64,000 nt of DNA. Origin: Ziziphus jujuba. Its lineage: Eukaryota; Streptophyta; Magnoliopsida; Rosales; Rhamnaceae. The position numbers and the translations under genes were made by a program. The DNA lies in the NCBI RefSeq assembly GCF_031755915.1, contig NC_083383.1, positions 20,573,001 through 20,637,000 of the forward strand. Reading direction: 5' to 3'. Below are positions 10,681 to 23,699 of this stretch, in pieces; positions within the stretch are counted from its first letter, which is position 1, and each line of letters starts with the position of its first letter. A model generated the notes under the pieces. That model was not told where the DNA came from. It did no database searches and saw only the letters and a program-made list of their open reading frames with translations.

Positions 10681-13600
10681 TTAACAAGCAATTGAAGTCG
10701 CTAAAGGAGTAACCAGAACAGCAGTATTTCCAGCAATTGGCTGAAGACTGGCTACGTGCTCTAGTCTTTCCCATGCTTCCTTCCGCTTCTTGGTTGCTAA
10801 GCTTAGCTCCGCTTCTTCCTCTTTATATTGAGTATGGCAGGAGAGGAACAGCTCATCATCCATCTCTGCAAACATCTTTCTGACATTTAGAGTTAAATTG
10901 AGAACTGCTTGATTCCAGTGGTTCTGGACATTTCTCTCTAAAGCTGGTAAAATGACGGGCAAAATCACTTCCCGATTATGTCCAATTAAGTTGACGATAT
11001 TGTCATTGTTCCACAAGAAAAGAGACCTTTCAGCCACCTGAAACAATTAACAAAATCAGTTGCCATTTCTCTCATGGCAAAAGCTTATATATGAGTCAAA
11101 AGCATCTAAAGCAATTAAAGAAAGACAACAACAAATGACCCTCCACATTTCACCTCCGGAAAAAAAAAAAAAGCACAACTTTTTGTAGGCACATGTATCC
11201 ATAAATAATAAGATATCTACTGTTTTTGACAAATTGGACTTATCAACATAAAAAAGCTAGCAAGTTTGCCACCTTGTATCCTATGCCAGCAATTCTTGCT
11301 CAACTGATAAATGACATCTAATGGCCTAAGAGAAAGAGAACATGATTATCACTATCATTATCTTTCTATACTTCACCACATGTAATAATCATCAATTGAC
11401 CACATGAGCTTTCAATACAGAGTCTGAGGTTGTTTTGTGTCCAAAAAAGAAAAAGACCCAGCAACTTAAAGCAGGGTTCCTTCAAATGTTGACACCAAAC
11501 AGATAAATAAACCTTGACACGTTTCAAGTTCAACCAACGGTGCTTATTTCCTAAAGCTCAGATGTGGCTGTTCTGATTTTTCAACAAACAATTATCACTA
11601 CTAGGAAAAAGAAAACAGTCCAGAAAAAGACAACAAACTCCACAACCTAAAGACCTATAAATTAGATGCTTGTGAATGTGTACAAAGGAGAACAGAATCA
11701 GATGATATGGCTCTCTATACATTTTACAACGAAGAAAAACAAAGACCATGGCTCCCACTAGTAACAGGACTTGTAACTTGAAATGTTTTTTAACCAATTG
11801 TTTGCTCCTGTCATGATAAGATTGGGCTAAAGATTCAAACACTGCCGTGGATGCAACTTTGCGGCAACCTATAAAAGATTACTGTGAATCAAAGAAGCCA
11901 CCCTACTTGAGCCAATTCAGGAAAACTTCCAATAAATATGGTTAGGCGAACCACGTAAAGCATCATCAATTATAACCATCTTGGCATATATCAAACCAGT
12001 TTTCCTACATATAAGGAAAAACACAACCTACACTGTTCTATAACAGCAAAAAATAACCAGAAAGTCTAGATAAGAAGATCACGAATCATAGTGGAAATAT
12101 TTTGAGCCATTATTTGCAAGTCCAAATACAAACTCCAGGATGGTGAAAACACATTATTTAACCCATTTAAATTTTATATTTTTTATTTCAGATGTCTCCA
12201 AAGTGATATAACATAACTCCATGCAAATGAAATTGCCAAAATAGAAACAACCAGTATACATAAAATCACTTGTAACTGAATCTGATAATTTCTGACCCAA
12301 AAATCAACATCCATGGCACTCAGAAATGTTGTAACATGAAAAGGAATGATGCTTTAACACAAATGGAACTAATTTCTTCCTCATTTGAAAGTGAGAACCA
12401 AACCATCGGAAAGAAATCCAGAATTTTCTATGTTGTTCTAGACTTTTTTTGTTTACACTAATTTTCTGAACAGTACTGATTTGCCAGTCCAAATTATTGC
12501 TGCCTTACAGGCTAAAGAACTATGAAAGTAATTACCTCATATGATCTAAACGGAGTCTATTTATTGAAAATTTGAAATAAATAATTGCCTATTTGCATGT
12601 CTTCAACCATAGGTATTCATCATCAAACTAATGAATTGCCACCCATTACCCATTACCCATTAGTCCATTGAGCTTGTAGGCAATTAAAATTGTATAACGG
12701 CCAAATTCTCAATCACAAACCCTTTTAATATAAACTTGCAAAATAATAAGATGATTTCTGAACATGATAGAAATTGAGGAACCAAAACATAGCTAACAAC
12801 AAGCAGAAAAACCTGCTTCAAAAGAGGTCTAAACTAATTAAAGATTAAAGCATAGAAAGATCACCTCCTCTTTAACAAGAAGCAGAATAACTATTAAACA
12901 TCAAAGCAAAAGAGGTGTCAATTTACTGCAATTTCTTAAACCATAAAAGAAACACAAGGAAGAAAATAAGAAAAAGAGTACCTGGAAGTGTAAACTGTTA
13001 ATGCAACATCCAATCCGCCAGAACAAAGGGACCATGACCTTTTGAAATTCCGCCATGCTAATTGCTTCCATAATCTCTTCTATCTCACCCAAGAACATCA
13101 CTTCTTTCTGACTATTTGTTACTGGCCAATACTTCAACAAACCCTTTATCACAATGCTCGCTAACTTTTGCTCCTTGTCTAAAAACTGCATAATACAGTA
13201 TGACAACTGTTGAAAGTAAACCCCCAAAGATTTCGGTTTGTGCAGCGGAATCAAAACCCTCCACAAGAATATCTTGTGTTCCTCTTTCAGTGGTAAGGCA
13301 AACCCACTAATTATACTCCCATATATTTCCAATAACTCAGCAATCCCATTATGTCTCTCGGTCTCAAACACAAACCGGTAGATTATATTGTTTATGGATT
13401 TCCTCATAAAAGGTCTATGAACCATAAATTTCCCATAAGCCCTATGCAATATGGTCTTCAAACAGTCCCTCTCTCTAGGATCCTCGGAATCAAGCAAGTC
13501 GAGCAATCTCAAAATGAACGAATGGTCTATATATTTTTTTGCTGTTTTAGCATCTAGACATGGAGAAGTAATAAACTTAAGCAGCAATTCATACACAAGT

Positions 13601-14169
13601 TGCAAATGTGGCCAAGCAGGATCGAACATTGGCTCATCATCATCGTTTTCACCGTTGCCATCGGTCATACCAGACCGGTAATTAGGCGGAAAAACTCTAA
13701 ACAGATTCACAGCACACATTCTACACATTGCAAGAATAGCATGCTCATTGAATTTCATCGACCCAGATGCCACAAAATCCACAAGTTCAAGCAAAGTCTG
13801 TCTTTTAACATCTTTCTCCGCAGAATTCTTAGTTGGGTCAGTGAAATCAAACGTGACACAACAAAGGCTCACCTTGCTCACAAACAGGTTCATCTTCTCC
13901 GTACTGCCCACGTCCTTGAATGGCACCAACGGCTCGATTCCTGCAACCATACTCACCGGGAACACCGCCGACGAAGTGCGTTTGGCGGCATTGGATCGTC
14001 CACCGGTAGCCCCATTCCCACCGTTGGATTTGGAAGTCCCCTGCCCAGAGCCTGAAGAGCCATTTCGGGAACTGGACCGCGGCGAGCCCGACCGAGGCGA
14101 CTCGGGCCTGCCGGCCGAGTCGGATTTCAAGGACTTCCGTGGAAGTTTACTGAGAAATTGCTTCAACAT
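10681..14169 (-). CDS. Serine/threonine protein phosphatase 2A, B' (B56) regulatory subunit
   Basis: Two coding exons: 14169-12982 (396 codons) and 11037-10681 (118 codons plus TAA). They are joined in phase 0 by a GT-AG intron (CACTTCCAG|GTACTC ... TTTCAG|GTGGCT), giving 514 residues, normal for this family. The B' subunit binds the PP2A scaffold (A) and catalytic (C) subunits and sets substrate choice and localisation. Residues 1-70 are a basic, Ser/Gly-rich, low-complexity leader starting [12 protein letters not shown]. The HEAT-like B56 fold follows with family signatures [65 protein letters not shown] and [20 protein letters not shown]. Exon 2 continues [19 protein letters not shown] and ends in a Lys/Glu-rich helix. 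The two-exon layout and N-terminus resemble the plant eta/theta/kappa-type B' genes; I cannot choose among these. No frameshift or stop is seen; it looks functional. Confidence 0.93.
11038..12981 (-). other. Single intron of the PP2A B' gene
   Basis: A 1.94-kb intron with GT donor at 12981-12980 and AG acceptor at 11039-11038. It is less AT-rich than the intergenic DNA and shows no embedded gene or recognisable transposon. Short frames inside it have no protein character. Confidence 0.8.
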
Positions 14170-14619
14170 TGACGAACGAAAAAAAAAAAGATGGAAAAAA
14201 TTATACTACCAAATATCAATCAAGGACAAGGAGGGGTATTAGATCAAAATCATAAGGGCTAATCCGGTAACTTCCAACAGGAAAACCCTAAAAACCGAGG
14301 TCTCTAGGTCACGGATCTGGGTTAAGATGTGGAACGAAGAGAAGAGCCAATGTTCGAGATCCACGAGTAAGGAAATCGATAAAGACAGCAAGCTCCGGCA
14401 TTGAATTCGAAGAAATATCAGATCTTGACGATGCGGATATCATTCAATGCGGAAATCGAACTCGAATCCTATCTGGGATTCTGAATCCCCTTGCATTGAT
14501 TAAAAAAAATAATTGAAAATTTCAGATTTTTGATTTCGAAAGTTAGGTCAGAAGCTCACAGATTCCCGCTATAACCCAAAAACAAACACACACACACACA
14601 CATATATATATATACACAA

Positions 14620-14696
<77 letters not shown>

Positions 14697-14902
14697 GAGA
14701 GATTACAGAGAAAGCATGTAATGATGTAGGAGCTTGGTGGAGGGTCACAAACAGAGAGCTGAGATAGAGAGAAAGAGAGAAAGATGGAGATCTATTTGAT
14801 GGGGTTCGAAGAATGGGAGTCCCGGCCCACAAACAGTGAGATGTTTGACGTTTAGATGGCGATCTCCATGAAAGGGGAATTAACGCTAACAAAGGTCCGG
14901 TT
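14170..14902 (-). promoter_or_regulatory. 5' leader and promoter region of the PP2A B' gene
   Basis: The stretch directly upstream of the ATG (14169) is markedly less AT-rich than the surrounding intergenic DNA to about 14.9 kb, as expected for a 5' UTR and proximal promoter. On the gene's strand it contains CT/GT-rich blocks. The transcription start, and whether a UTR intron exists, cannot be read from the sequence alone. Confidence 0.5.
14588..14702. repeat. Compound microsatellite (CA)n(TA)n(GA)n(GACA)n
   Basis: Successive short blocks: CA repeats (14588-14602), TA repeats (14602-14650), GA repeats (14651-14671), GACA units (14671-14694) and GAGA. On the minus strand it reads as a pyrimidine-rich CT tract in the presumed PP2A leader. 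Confidence 0.9.
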
Positions 14903-16112
14903 AATGTTAACCCCCTTTCTTTTTTGGGTTTCGTTTTTCCTCGGGTTGATGAGAAAATTATGGCATTTTCTCGGAAAATGCAAGGTGCTTCCTTCTTAAG
15001 ACAACCGCCCGCGTACAGGTTGATATTGTGTTATAACATTGATTTTTTTTTTTTTAAAAAACAAACAAAAAAAAAAAGAATTAATTAATTAGTTTTAATT
15101 GGGATGTTTTGACAAACTTTGAAATTTTTCTACATTTACCTTTCTCTTTTTTTCTTAATTCAAAAATTTATTTTATAGTTTAGATATTTTTGGGATACCT
15201 TTGCTTTTTTATTTCTAGCATAAATTTCCTTTTTGAATTTTACATTTTTATAATTTCTTCCCCTTTTAGTATAAAAGCATAAAATGGACCAAAATAATAG
15301 ATGAAACCAAAAATAATTAAAGTATTACATCATATGTTTTCTAACTTTCTAAAAAAGCAACATGTTTGCCTCTTCTTTTTTTTTTTGATTTTGTTTTGCT
15401 TTTAGTAAATTGAGTATAATTTATTTATTTTAATTGTTTTTCTAATAATAATTAAATTTCAAATCAATAATGCAATAAATATTAAAATATTGATAAATTT
15501 ATTTACAAAATGACGTATGAAAATATTATTAATTCATATATTTATATAATCTAAATTTAAAAAATTAAACTTTTAAATGGATAAATAAATTAAAAATAAT
15601 TAAATATTATTACATCATCTGTCATATTATATGGTAAATAAATTTGACAATTAATTTGGTAAACTTAGCATTATTGATCTTAAATGGCTACAAATTTAAG
15701 GAGAAGAAAAACATAAAAACCAAATGAAATACAATTTGAAATAACCAATACTACATGCACTAAATTTTTTCACCAAAATTTTGATAACCAATTATATAGT
15801 TATTTTTTAATGGTCGTTAAATTAATACTGTCATATACTCATGGGAACCAAAATTATTAAAAAGATATCAAATTATTGGATATCAAAATTTTGATAAAAA
15901 AAAAATTAAGCACTCTAGATTTACTGTGAATTTATAATTTTTCTTTTTATGTTTTATCTTTTCTTTCATATTTGTAATTAATTGATACATTTAACAATTT
16001 TAACTATCACTAACTAATAATAACCAACATTAAAGTAAACAAGTAATACAAAATTTAGCCCCAAAAAAAAAAAAAAGAAAAGAAAAACAAAATAAGTTAA
16101 CAAAAACTAGCA
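14903..16112. other. AT-rich intergenic DNA
   Basis: No gene recognised. Long A and T runs near 15038-15080 and 15380. The AT content rises sharply at about 14.93 kb, marking the edge of the PP2A gene region. Confidence 0.5.
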
Positions 16113-16732
16113 AGAGCATCTTCAAAGGTATTGCACTTTGCTATTGCAATGCCAAAATATAACATAGATATTGTTTTTGTGCTCTCAAATGGCATATTAC
16201 AAAAAATACTAGTTGTAAATTTTGATAGTGAATCCCATTACAATAAAATTCATAGGTTCACACAATTAAATTATATAATTTTTAATTTTTAACTTTTTTT
16301 AACTGTTAAAATTTGAAAGGAATGGGATGTAGTTTAACACACTTTCTATTTTACGATTTTTTTATCTGCTATGCCCCATTTTACAATTTTTTTTTAACTG
16401 AAAAACCGTGCAAATTTCTTTTTTTTCTTTGGTGAATGAAAATCTTCAAACTTGAAAAGCAAATATAACAATTAAAAAAAATAATTCTAACTTGAAAAAG
16501 CAAATGAAAACCCATGTTAGTAAATAAAACTTTAAATATAAAAAATAAATAAATTTTAATGGATGAGAAAAAAAAAAGTAATAGATAAAGATGTATAATT
16601 GTGACAAAAATTTAATATAATATGATTAAATAAAATATATATTTGTCAATTTTATTTTTTGTCATAGGCTATTAGAATAAAAAAAGGAGCCAAAATTTGA
16701 CATTTATATTGACATTTACTATTGGAGAGCTT
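16113..16732. mobile_element. MITE with GAGCATCTTC-type termini
   Basis: The left end reads GAGCATCTTCAAAGGTATTG; the reverse complement of the right end reads AAGCTCTCCAATAGTAAATG. Internal words GCCAAAATATAA and CCAAAATTTGACATT also face each other. About 620 bp, non-coding, related by its ends to the elements at 103-502 and 47231-47677. Confidence 0.5.
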
Positions 16733-18939
16733 ATACCATTTTGCCACAAGAGATTCTATGATAATACTTCATTTTGAAATATGGTAGTTTTAGTTTCAAT
16801 TTTTTTATTTTTTATCTAATTATATGTAATTTGCTTATGTTACGTATTAGATAATAGTAGTTATACTTTATTAAATGTCCTAAACAATTAAAAAATTGAA
16901 AGAAAAAACAACAAAATAAAACAAAAACCCAACATGATTTGAAATTATATTCAAATAAGCAAATTACATGAGAAAAATAAAATATAAATATTAAAAACCA
17001 ACCATGTTCTCGGATATAAAGTACAACTAGTTCAGTTGATAAACTATTCATATTTATTGAAAAGTCATGAATTTGAGGTAACAAAATCAATGACAGAGCC
17101 AAGATCTTGATCTTGGGAAAGCCAATGTTTTAGTAACAAAAAAAAAAAGAAAAAAAGAAAAATCATCATAAAAAATTTCAATATACAATATTGGATAATA
17201 GCGAAAAAGACCAACAAATATTTTCATTTTGTACTAGTAAAAAGTATATATAATTTTACTATAATAGTTTACCTCTATATCAATTCATTAACAAAAACAA
17301 ACCATAAATTAAAATAATACCAATCATTCTTTTAAATCTCTAAAATCATCTGAAATTGAATATATAATTTTTTTTTTTTTTTTGATAACATGTTTCTCTC
17401 TTCTAAATAAAAGTGTAGAAAATTTAAAAAATAAAAAATAATGCAGAAGTTATTGATTTTCTTGTGTAGATGGAATGGAATTGTAAAATATATAAAAGAT
17501 TAAAAACTGGAAGTGAATATATACCAAAACAAGAGAAAATTTTTGATTTATTTATTTATTATCATTGTACAATAGATTATATGGTATGAAACGAATAAAA
17601 AAATGTATTGTTTATCTAAGTTTAGTTTGAGGTTCTAGTTTGGAAAGTATCAAAATTTTGAAAGAATTTAATTTTAGAAAATTAGTTGATTGAAAATTAA
17701 TTTTCAAAATTGAATTTTTAATGAATATTTGGCAAAATATTTTATTTGTATAAAGATATTTAAAATTTACGAGTAATTTATTATTTTGTATTTTAAAATT
17801 TGAGAATAAAATTATCTTTTAATAACATATATAATACTAATTTTCTTATAAAATTTTAAAATGATATTTTTTTTAAAGGATATATTTTTCAACTTATTTT
17901 TTACATTATAATCTTTTATTTATTTTGGATATACAATTTTCTCCTTCTAAAAGATATCTTTAACACAGAAATTGTTTTATCTTTTTAGAATTTAAATTTT
18001 CATTAATTTTCATATTTCTCAAATGGAGTATAAGAGATATATAAATTAATTAATTGGGATCCATATAAAAAACTCCAAAAAATATAACTTGATTTTGAGA
18101 CTAAAAAAATTAAAATTAATTTTATAAAAGGGGCTAACTAGGATAAAAAAAATTCAAAAAAAATATAATATACATAAAGTATTAAAAGGAAAATTTGGGG
18201 GACGGGGCAATGCCCTTAGGCAAAAACTTAATTTTTTAATAAAAAATTATCATAAATAATAATAAAAAAATCATAATATCAAACGACGCCTCAATTGTCT
18301 CAATTTTTTTTTTTTTGATTTATTGTTTTAGGTTAAAAAACAAACAAAGTGAAAATAGAAGTACGATGCATGGCTGACACGTTACGTGGACTTGGTTGAC
18401 GGATTTGATGGCATCTTGGCAGCGTGCTCTGCTGGTGAACGGTGATATGATACATAACCTACTGATCTAGGTTATGAAAACGACCCTATTACCAAATAAA
18501 GACAAAAAAAAATATGAAGACGACTCATTTAGTGAATTTAAAATTATCTACTTATTTGGAATAAAGAGTACTGGCAGCTGCCAGCTAACCATCCTGGATT
18601 TTATGGATTATATAATATATTTAAATTTTTTTTTTAGTATTATATATTTTTTTTCTTACACTGTTGATTTTTTCGTAAAAAATGTTTAATGAAATGATCC
18701 GATGATGAGAATAGATCAGATAATTTTATATATTATTTTTGTTATTTTTTTTCTTCTTTTTCTTCTTTATAAATATTATCAAATCTGAATCTCAATTTGA
18801 TACAGAAAAGAGATCCTCACGGGTATCACTAAAATTGCTTTTCTGTTCATCACTATAATTAATCATATTTTTTATTCCTTATTATTTTGCTTTCTGCCCA
18901 TTATACCCACTCTATCATATAGGGATTTTCATCTTCGAA
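16733..18939. other. AT-rich intergenic DNA
   Basis: No gene recognised. At 17089-17110 the word TGACAGAGCCAAGATCTTG resembles a hAT-type terminus without a detectable partner. A GC-richer island at 18360-18470 (with GACACGTTACGTGGAC) is unexplained. Confidence 0.4.
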
Positions 18940-18945
18940 GCACAC

Positions 18946-18979
<34 letters not shown>

Positions 18980-19530
18980 ATATATATCTTTCTCACACCC
19001 ATGGGAGTTTCCCATTTGGAGAGGCAAAATATACAACAAAAAATAAAAGAAAATAATTTTAATAATCAGAAAATATAAATTATAAAGAAAAAAAAATAGA
19101 AACAAAACAAAAATTGCCTCGATATGGGTGTTTTGGTAGCACAAAGGAAAGGAAAGAGAAGGTGAAAAAAAGACTAGGAAGGTGGCATTTTTCTGTTTTT
19201 TGTTTGTGTTTGTGTAAGCGCAAAAGAAGAAAAAGAGTTCTAGAGTTTGAATTTGGAGTTTGTGTGTAACGGAGAACAAGTTTTGCAAGAAAGAAGAAAA
19301 AGAAAAAGATGAAGGAGAAGAAGAAGAAGAAGAATATGTGAAATTACTTGATATATCCTCGCTTAATTAGCACGTGCACAGCACATGATCATTCTGTTAA
19401 GTATTTTTAACAGAAATACTAACGGTGTAAACGAAAATAAAGTTTAGGATGCACAATGCCAGAAAAAAAAAAAATTTAGGATGTACTGTGTCAATCCTGA
19501 TAAAATTCGGGGTGCTTAGCTGTTCATATG
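18940..19530. mobile_element. Truncated Mutator-like element, one terminus
   Basis: The reverse complement of 19365-19525 runs GCACCCCGAATTTTATC, TTGACACAGTACATCCTAAA, a T run, GGCATTGTGCATCCTAAAC, TTCTGTTAAAAATAC, GATCATGTGCTGTGCACGTGCT. It then enters a CTT-repeat tract (19310-19335). The same order of words forms the TIR of the element at 33041-34079. A matching opposite end was not found. CT and TA microsatellites occur at 18948-18987. Confidence 0.5.
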
Positions 19531-19569
19531 CCTTTGGAATAATTTAAAGTGTTGTACGAATGCATTTTC

Positions 19570-20300
19570 TGATAGAAGTTATTTTTATTAAAAATATTTA
19601 ATAATTAAATATATATTTTTTCAAAATATAAGATTAAATGTTTTAAATGTATTTAAAAGTATTTGATTGAATATTTAAATATATTTAAACATATGAGATC
19701 GAATATTTTTAGAGATAAATATTTTATATGTATTTAGAAACATATGATTGAACATATCAAATGCTTTTAGAAATATACGATTGAATATTTTTTAAAATAA
19801 ACATATTAAATATATTCAAAAAAATATAATTAAGTATCTCAAATATATTCAAATGTATACGACAGAACATATTTAGAGACTTTAATACTTGTAAGATCGA
19901 ATGCTCCAATGAATACATCTTTTTGTTGATAAAAAATGTTATAATCGAAAAGAAAATTACGTGGAGAGTTTTCGTAACTATCAGTTTCGTTAAAAAATGT
20001 TGTGATTCATCATGCAATCACCACTATTAGTTTCCTTAAATAATTTTTGTGAAATGATGTTTAATTTGTAGATGATTTGTGGACAGTTTTTATGAAGTGG
20101 TATTTAATTTGTAAATGATTTGTAGAAAAAAAAAACTTTTTTTTTTTCGACTTAGTTAAAGACTATTTAAATTATAGGTATTTTAGGTATTATGAATATT
20201 GTATAAAGCTATTTTATATTTGTCATATATTTAAATACCGATGTATAAAAAACGATACTGTATAAAATTGTTTTGGAATTATGAAAAGACTTTTTTTTTT
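19570..20300 (+). repeat. Dispersed repeat with internal minisatellite, copy A
   Basis: The first 330 bp consist of degenerate units of about 33 bp built on ATATGATTGAATATCTCAAAT. They are followed by a unique-looking tail containing TTTAATTTGTA..ATGATTTGTAGAAAAA, GGTATTTTAGGTATTA, TATAAAGCTATTTTATATT, TATATTTAAAT and ATTGTTTTGGAATTATGAAAAGAC. The same order of blocks occurs at 22295-22905. No coding potential; the class of repeat is unknown to me. Confidence 0.6.
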
Positions 20301-22294
20301 GTTTCCTTAGAGTATGCTTGTATGATGTATTTGATTATTGATTTGAAATCAATTTTATATATTAATAAAAGTTTTGATATGATCTATTGGAATTGGAAAA
20401 TTGGATCCTATATAAAATTGGATTAGAAAAGTGGAAATTATGTTTGATATTTAATTCAAAGTATTGTTAAAATTTAGTATTTCTATACATATTAAACAAA
20501 AAGAGAGAGAATAAAAACTAACCCAAATAAATATTAGCCTGACAAAATAACGCTACGTTGTTGCCTTGTAATTTATAATATAATTTTTTTTATAAAAAAT
20601 CTAGAGGGGATATAAAGTCAGAAAAAAAAAAAATACCATTAGGTTGTTCCTCTGTAGAAGATATAATTATTCTAATTACATCTTATGTTTTTTTATCCCT
20701 GCAAAAATTACATCTTATGGTTACAAATTAAAAAAAAAAAAAGTTAATTGATATTTATGATTTAATTTTAAAAATAAAAAACTATTCTATTTAAAAGTTT
20801 TTTTAGTTGATAACAATATATGATTTTGGCATTCTCATACTAAAAATTGAAAATGCATATATAATTGGTCTCCAAATATAGAATCTCTCTTGACTTTGTT
20901 AAATTGAGAAGTTTACGGGGAAAAAAATTATTTCTTCCATACAGATGGCATAGTAAAACCATCTAGTATAAAATTTTGTTTTGGATCCACTGGTAATCGA
21001 CACTTAAATTTAAATCTAAAAACTAAAATAGAATGTAAAATTATCCCTTTTATGATAACATTAGAGATTTTCTAACTATAATTTTTGTTATATGTATATA
21101 TATATTAATTGGTTTCAATTATATCACATTAAGACGATATGATATTTTTAATATTAAGATTTTGTTTCTTAGCCTTCAAATCATATCAAAAATCAACATC
21201 TAAAATTTAAAATTTAAAATTATAAAATATAAATTTAATGATATACTATCTTCTATTTAGAAAAATAAACCATATTGAAATTTGATATTTAATAAATATA
21301 ATTTTAAATTTTAACATTTAATACGATTTAAAGGCTAGAAAATAGTTTTGACATTAATTCAAATACTAAAATTCTGATTTGAACATAATTATATTATATA
21401 TATATTATCATTTATTGGTTAATCATTTTATAATAAATTCATATATATAATTTTTAAAAGTTTATTGAGTTATTTTCATAAAAAAAAAAAAAGGTTCACG
21501 GATTATGTTTCAACTCTCACAATTTACAAAATAATAGATAAAAAAGAACCAATCATTTCCACAAAAGAAAATATTTTATATTTCTTTTTTTTTTTTTTTT
21601 GCCTTTTTGGGGGTAATTCAAGATGCTTTCGAGTCATCCAATCAAAATATATATTTATTTATTTAAAAGTTGATACGCACATGAAAATATTGAGCGAGAA
21701 TTTTTAATTTTTAATTTTTTTTTTTTTTGGGGTGAATTTGGGCGAGAATATTTGTCAATTGTTGGATGCTGCAGATTTGAGTGGAGTAGTAGGTGTGACT
21801 ATTTTCCATTGCACATTATTTCATAGTCCTAATTAGTTTTGACTTTTTTCGCCCCTCTACAGAAGCATCGGATTAATCATCCCACGTGCAGCATGCCCAC
21901 GAAAATGGAAACCATGAAATTATTTGTCAATAAGAAGCCTACTTGCATGTGCTTTGCCTTTGGCACATGAGTTTTGTGGTTTGACTATATTTTCATAACT
22001 TCACGCATTTCTTTTCACTATATGGAAAATGAAAAACAATTATTTATAGTAGATGTAATGAACAATCAATACATAACATTTTCTTTTTCTTTACTCAAAG
22101 AAAGTTTTTTCTAAAAATTTTTCACGCGATGTGGAACAAATGCCTATTTTGCATTTTTTTTTTCTTTTATGAATTCCATTTGATTTGTAGAATTAAGAGA
22201 ATGAGAATTTTTAATTGTACCATCAAACAAACTTTTTTCGTTTTATTATAAATTTATATTTTTATTCCTATTTAAAATTATCATTGAGGATATT
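20301..22294. other. AT-rich intergenic DNA between two repeat copies
   Basis: No gene recognised. Homopolymer A or T runs at 21480-21492, 21582-21600 and 21714-21728. A slightly GC-richer part at 21840-21985 shows no protein similarity. Confidence 0.45.
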
Positions 22295-22905
22295 TACTAA
22301 TTAAATAAATTTGTGTTCAGAAGTATAAGATTAAATATTTCAAATATGTCAAAAAATATATGATTGAATATCTTAAATTTATTTAAAAATATGCTATCGA
22401 ATATTTTTATATATGAATATGTAAATGTGTTTATAAATATGCGACTGAATATCTCAAATGCATTCATAAGTATGCGATTAAATATTTTCAAATATGAACA
22501 TTTCAACTATGTTAAGAAATATGTGACTGAACGTTTCAAATGTATTTTCAAGTATACTACCAAACATCTTTAGAGATATTCATAATTTTTAGACTGAACA
22601 TTAATAAATATATCTTTCCATTGCCCAAATATATTATAATCGGAAAGAAAATTTTGTAGAATTTCCATGACTATTAGTTTCATCCAAAAATATTGTAAAG
22701 AGTTGTGCTAAAGTTGTGTTTGATTTGTAAACAATTTATGAAAAAAATGGATTTTTTTTGGCTTAATTAAAGAGTCTATGAAATTATGGATATTTTAGGT
22801 ATTAGAATATAAAGTTATTTTATATTTTTTATATATTTAAATGGTAATGTGTAAAAAATGATATTGTATAAAGTTCTTTTAGAATTGTGAAAAGAACTTC
22901 TCTTA
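22295..22905 (+). repeat. Dispersed repeat with internal minisatellite, copy B
   Basis: Same architecture as copy A: about 280 bp of degenerate 33-bp units (e.g. AAATATGCGACTGAATATCT), then the shared tail with TTGATTTGTAAACAATTTATG, GGATATTTTAGGTATTAGAA, TATAAAGTTATTTTATATT and TTCTTTTAGAATTGTGAAAAG. Orientation matches copy A. Confidence 0.6.
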
Positions 22906-23120
22906 AAATTATCTTGTTTTTCCAACCTTATCAATGGATATAATTCAATCTCAATCCTAGATTGTCAAGGTTGTATAATTTTTCTATGGTGCATATTTAA
23001 TATATATCATAGCAAAGCTCCAAGTAGAAATTTTATTTGACATATTATTAGGTTGACATTTATAAAACTCAAAATATTACCGACAAATTTGTTTTTTCCC
23101 CAATAAAAAATGATTATGAA
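22906..23120. other. AT-rich spacer
   Basis: Short AT-rich stretch; nothing recognised. Confidence 0.4.
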
Positions 23121-23502
23121 AGGATTGTTTGATAACATGGTTGATTTTAAACTTTTTTACCTAATTATTGTAATTTTCTTATATTAAATATTAGTTATTG
23201 ATAGTTAGAGTTGTTAGACATCTAAGTTAACAACAAAGTTGAAAAAGAAAAAAATAATAATAATAACAACAAATTGAATACAACTTCACCATTTTGTTTT
23301 TGTTTTTCTCTTTCAAGTTTGTAGTTGTTTAACTTCAAATTGTGATGGTTTTTGTTTTTGTTTTTCTCTTTTAAGTTTGTAGTTGTTTAAGATGTCTAAC
23401 AAACTATAACTATCATTAACTAACATATAAGTAAATAATAAACAATTAGGTTAAAAAAAAAAACTAGAAACTAAAACTTAACTATATTATCAAACAACTC
23501 CT
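23121..23502. mobile_element. TIR MITE, hAT-like
   Basis: The left end AGGATTGTTTGATAAC pairs with the reverse complement of the right end AGGAGTTGTTTGATAA. The match continues for more than 100 bp (TTTTTTACCTAATT / TTTTTTAACCTAATT, TTAGACATCT on both sides), so most of the 382-bp element folds back. The loop holds a direct repeat of about 40 bp (around 23296 and 23350, TTTTTGTTTTTCTCTTT then AAGTTTGTAGTTGTTTAA). Non-coding. Confidence 0.65.
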
Positions 23503-23664
23503 AACTTAAAATTGTATGCTTCAAACAATGCTTCATAATTTTAAAATGTCCACGTGAAAATATTAGATCACACATTGTGCATGCTTTGGTGCTAAAACTT
23601 TATGACTTGTATATATAGCCTTTGATCAGATACATCAAGGGAAGCTATGGAAAGTTATACCATA

Positions 23665-23699
<35 letters not shown>

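Noticed and set aside
13351..14242. Plus-strand open frames of up to 164 residues across PP2A exon 1
   Set aside because: They lie antisense to a clear B56 coding exon and have no protein similarity; they are shadows of the coding strand.
18929..19288. Minus-strand open frame of 119 residues
   Set aside because: Built from CT repeat and T runs in a transposon end; low complexity.
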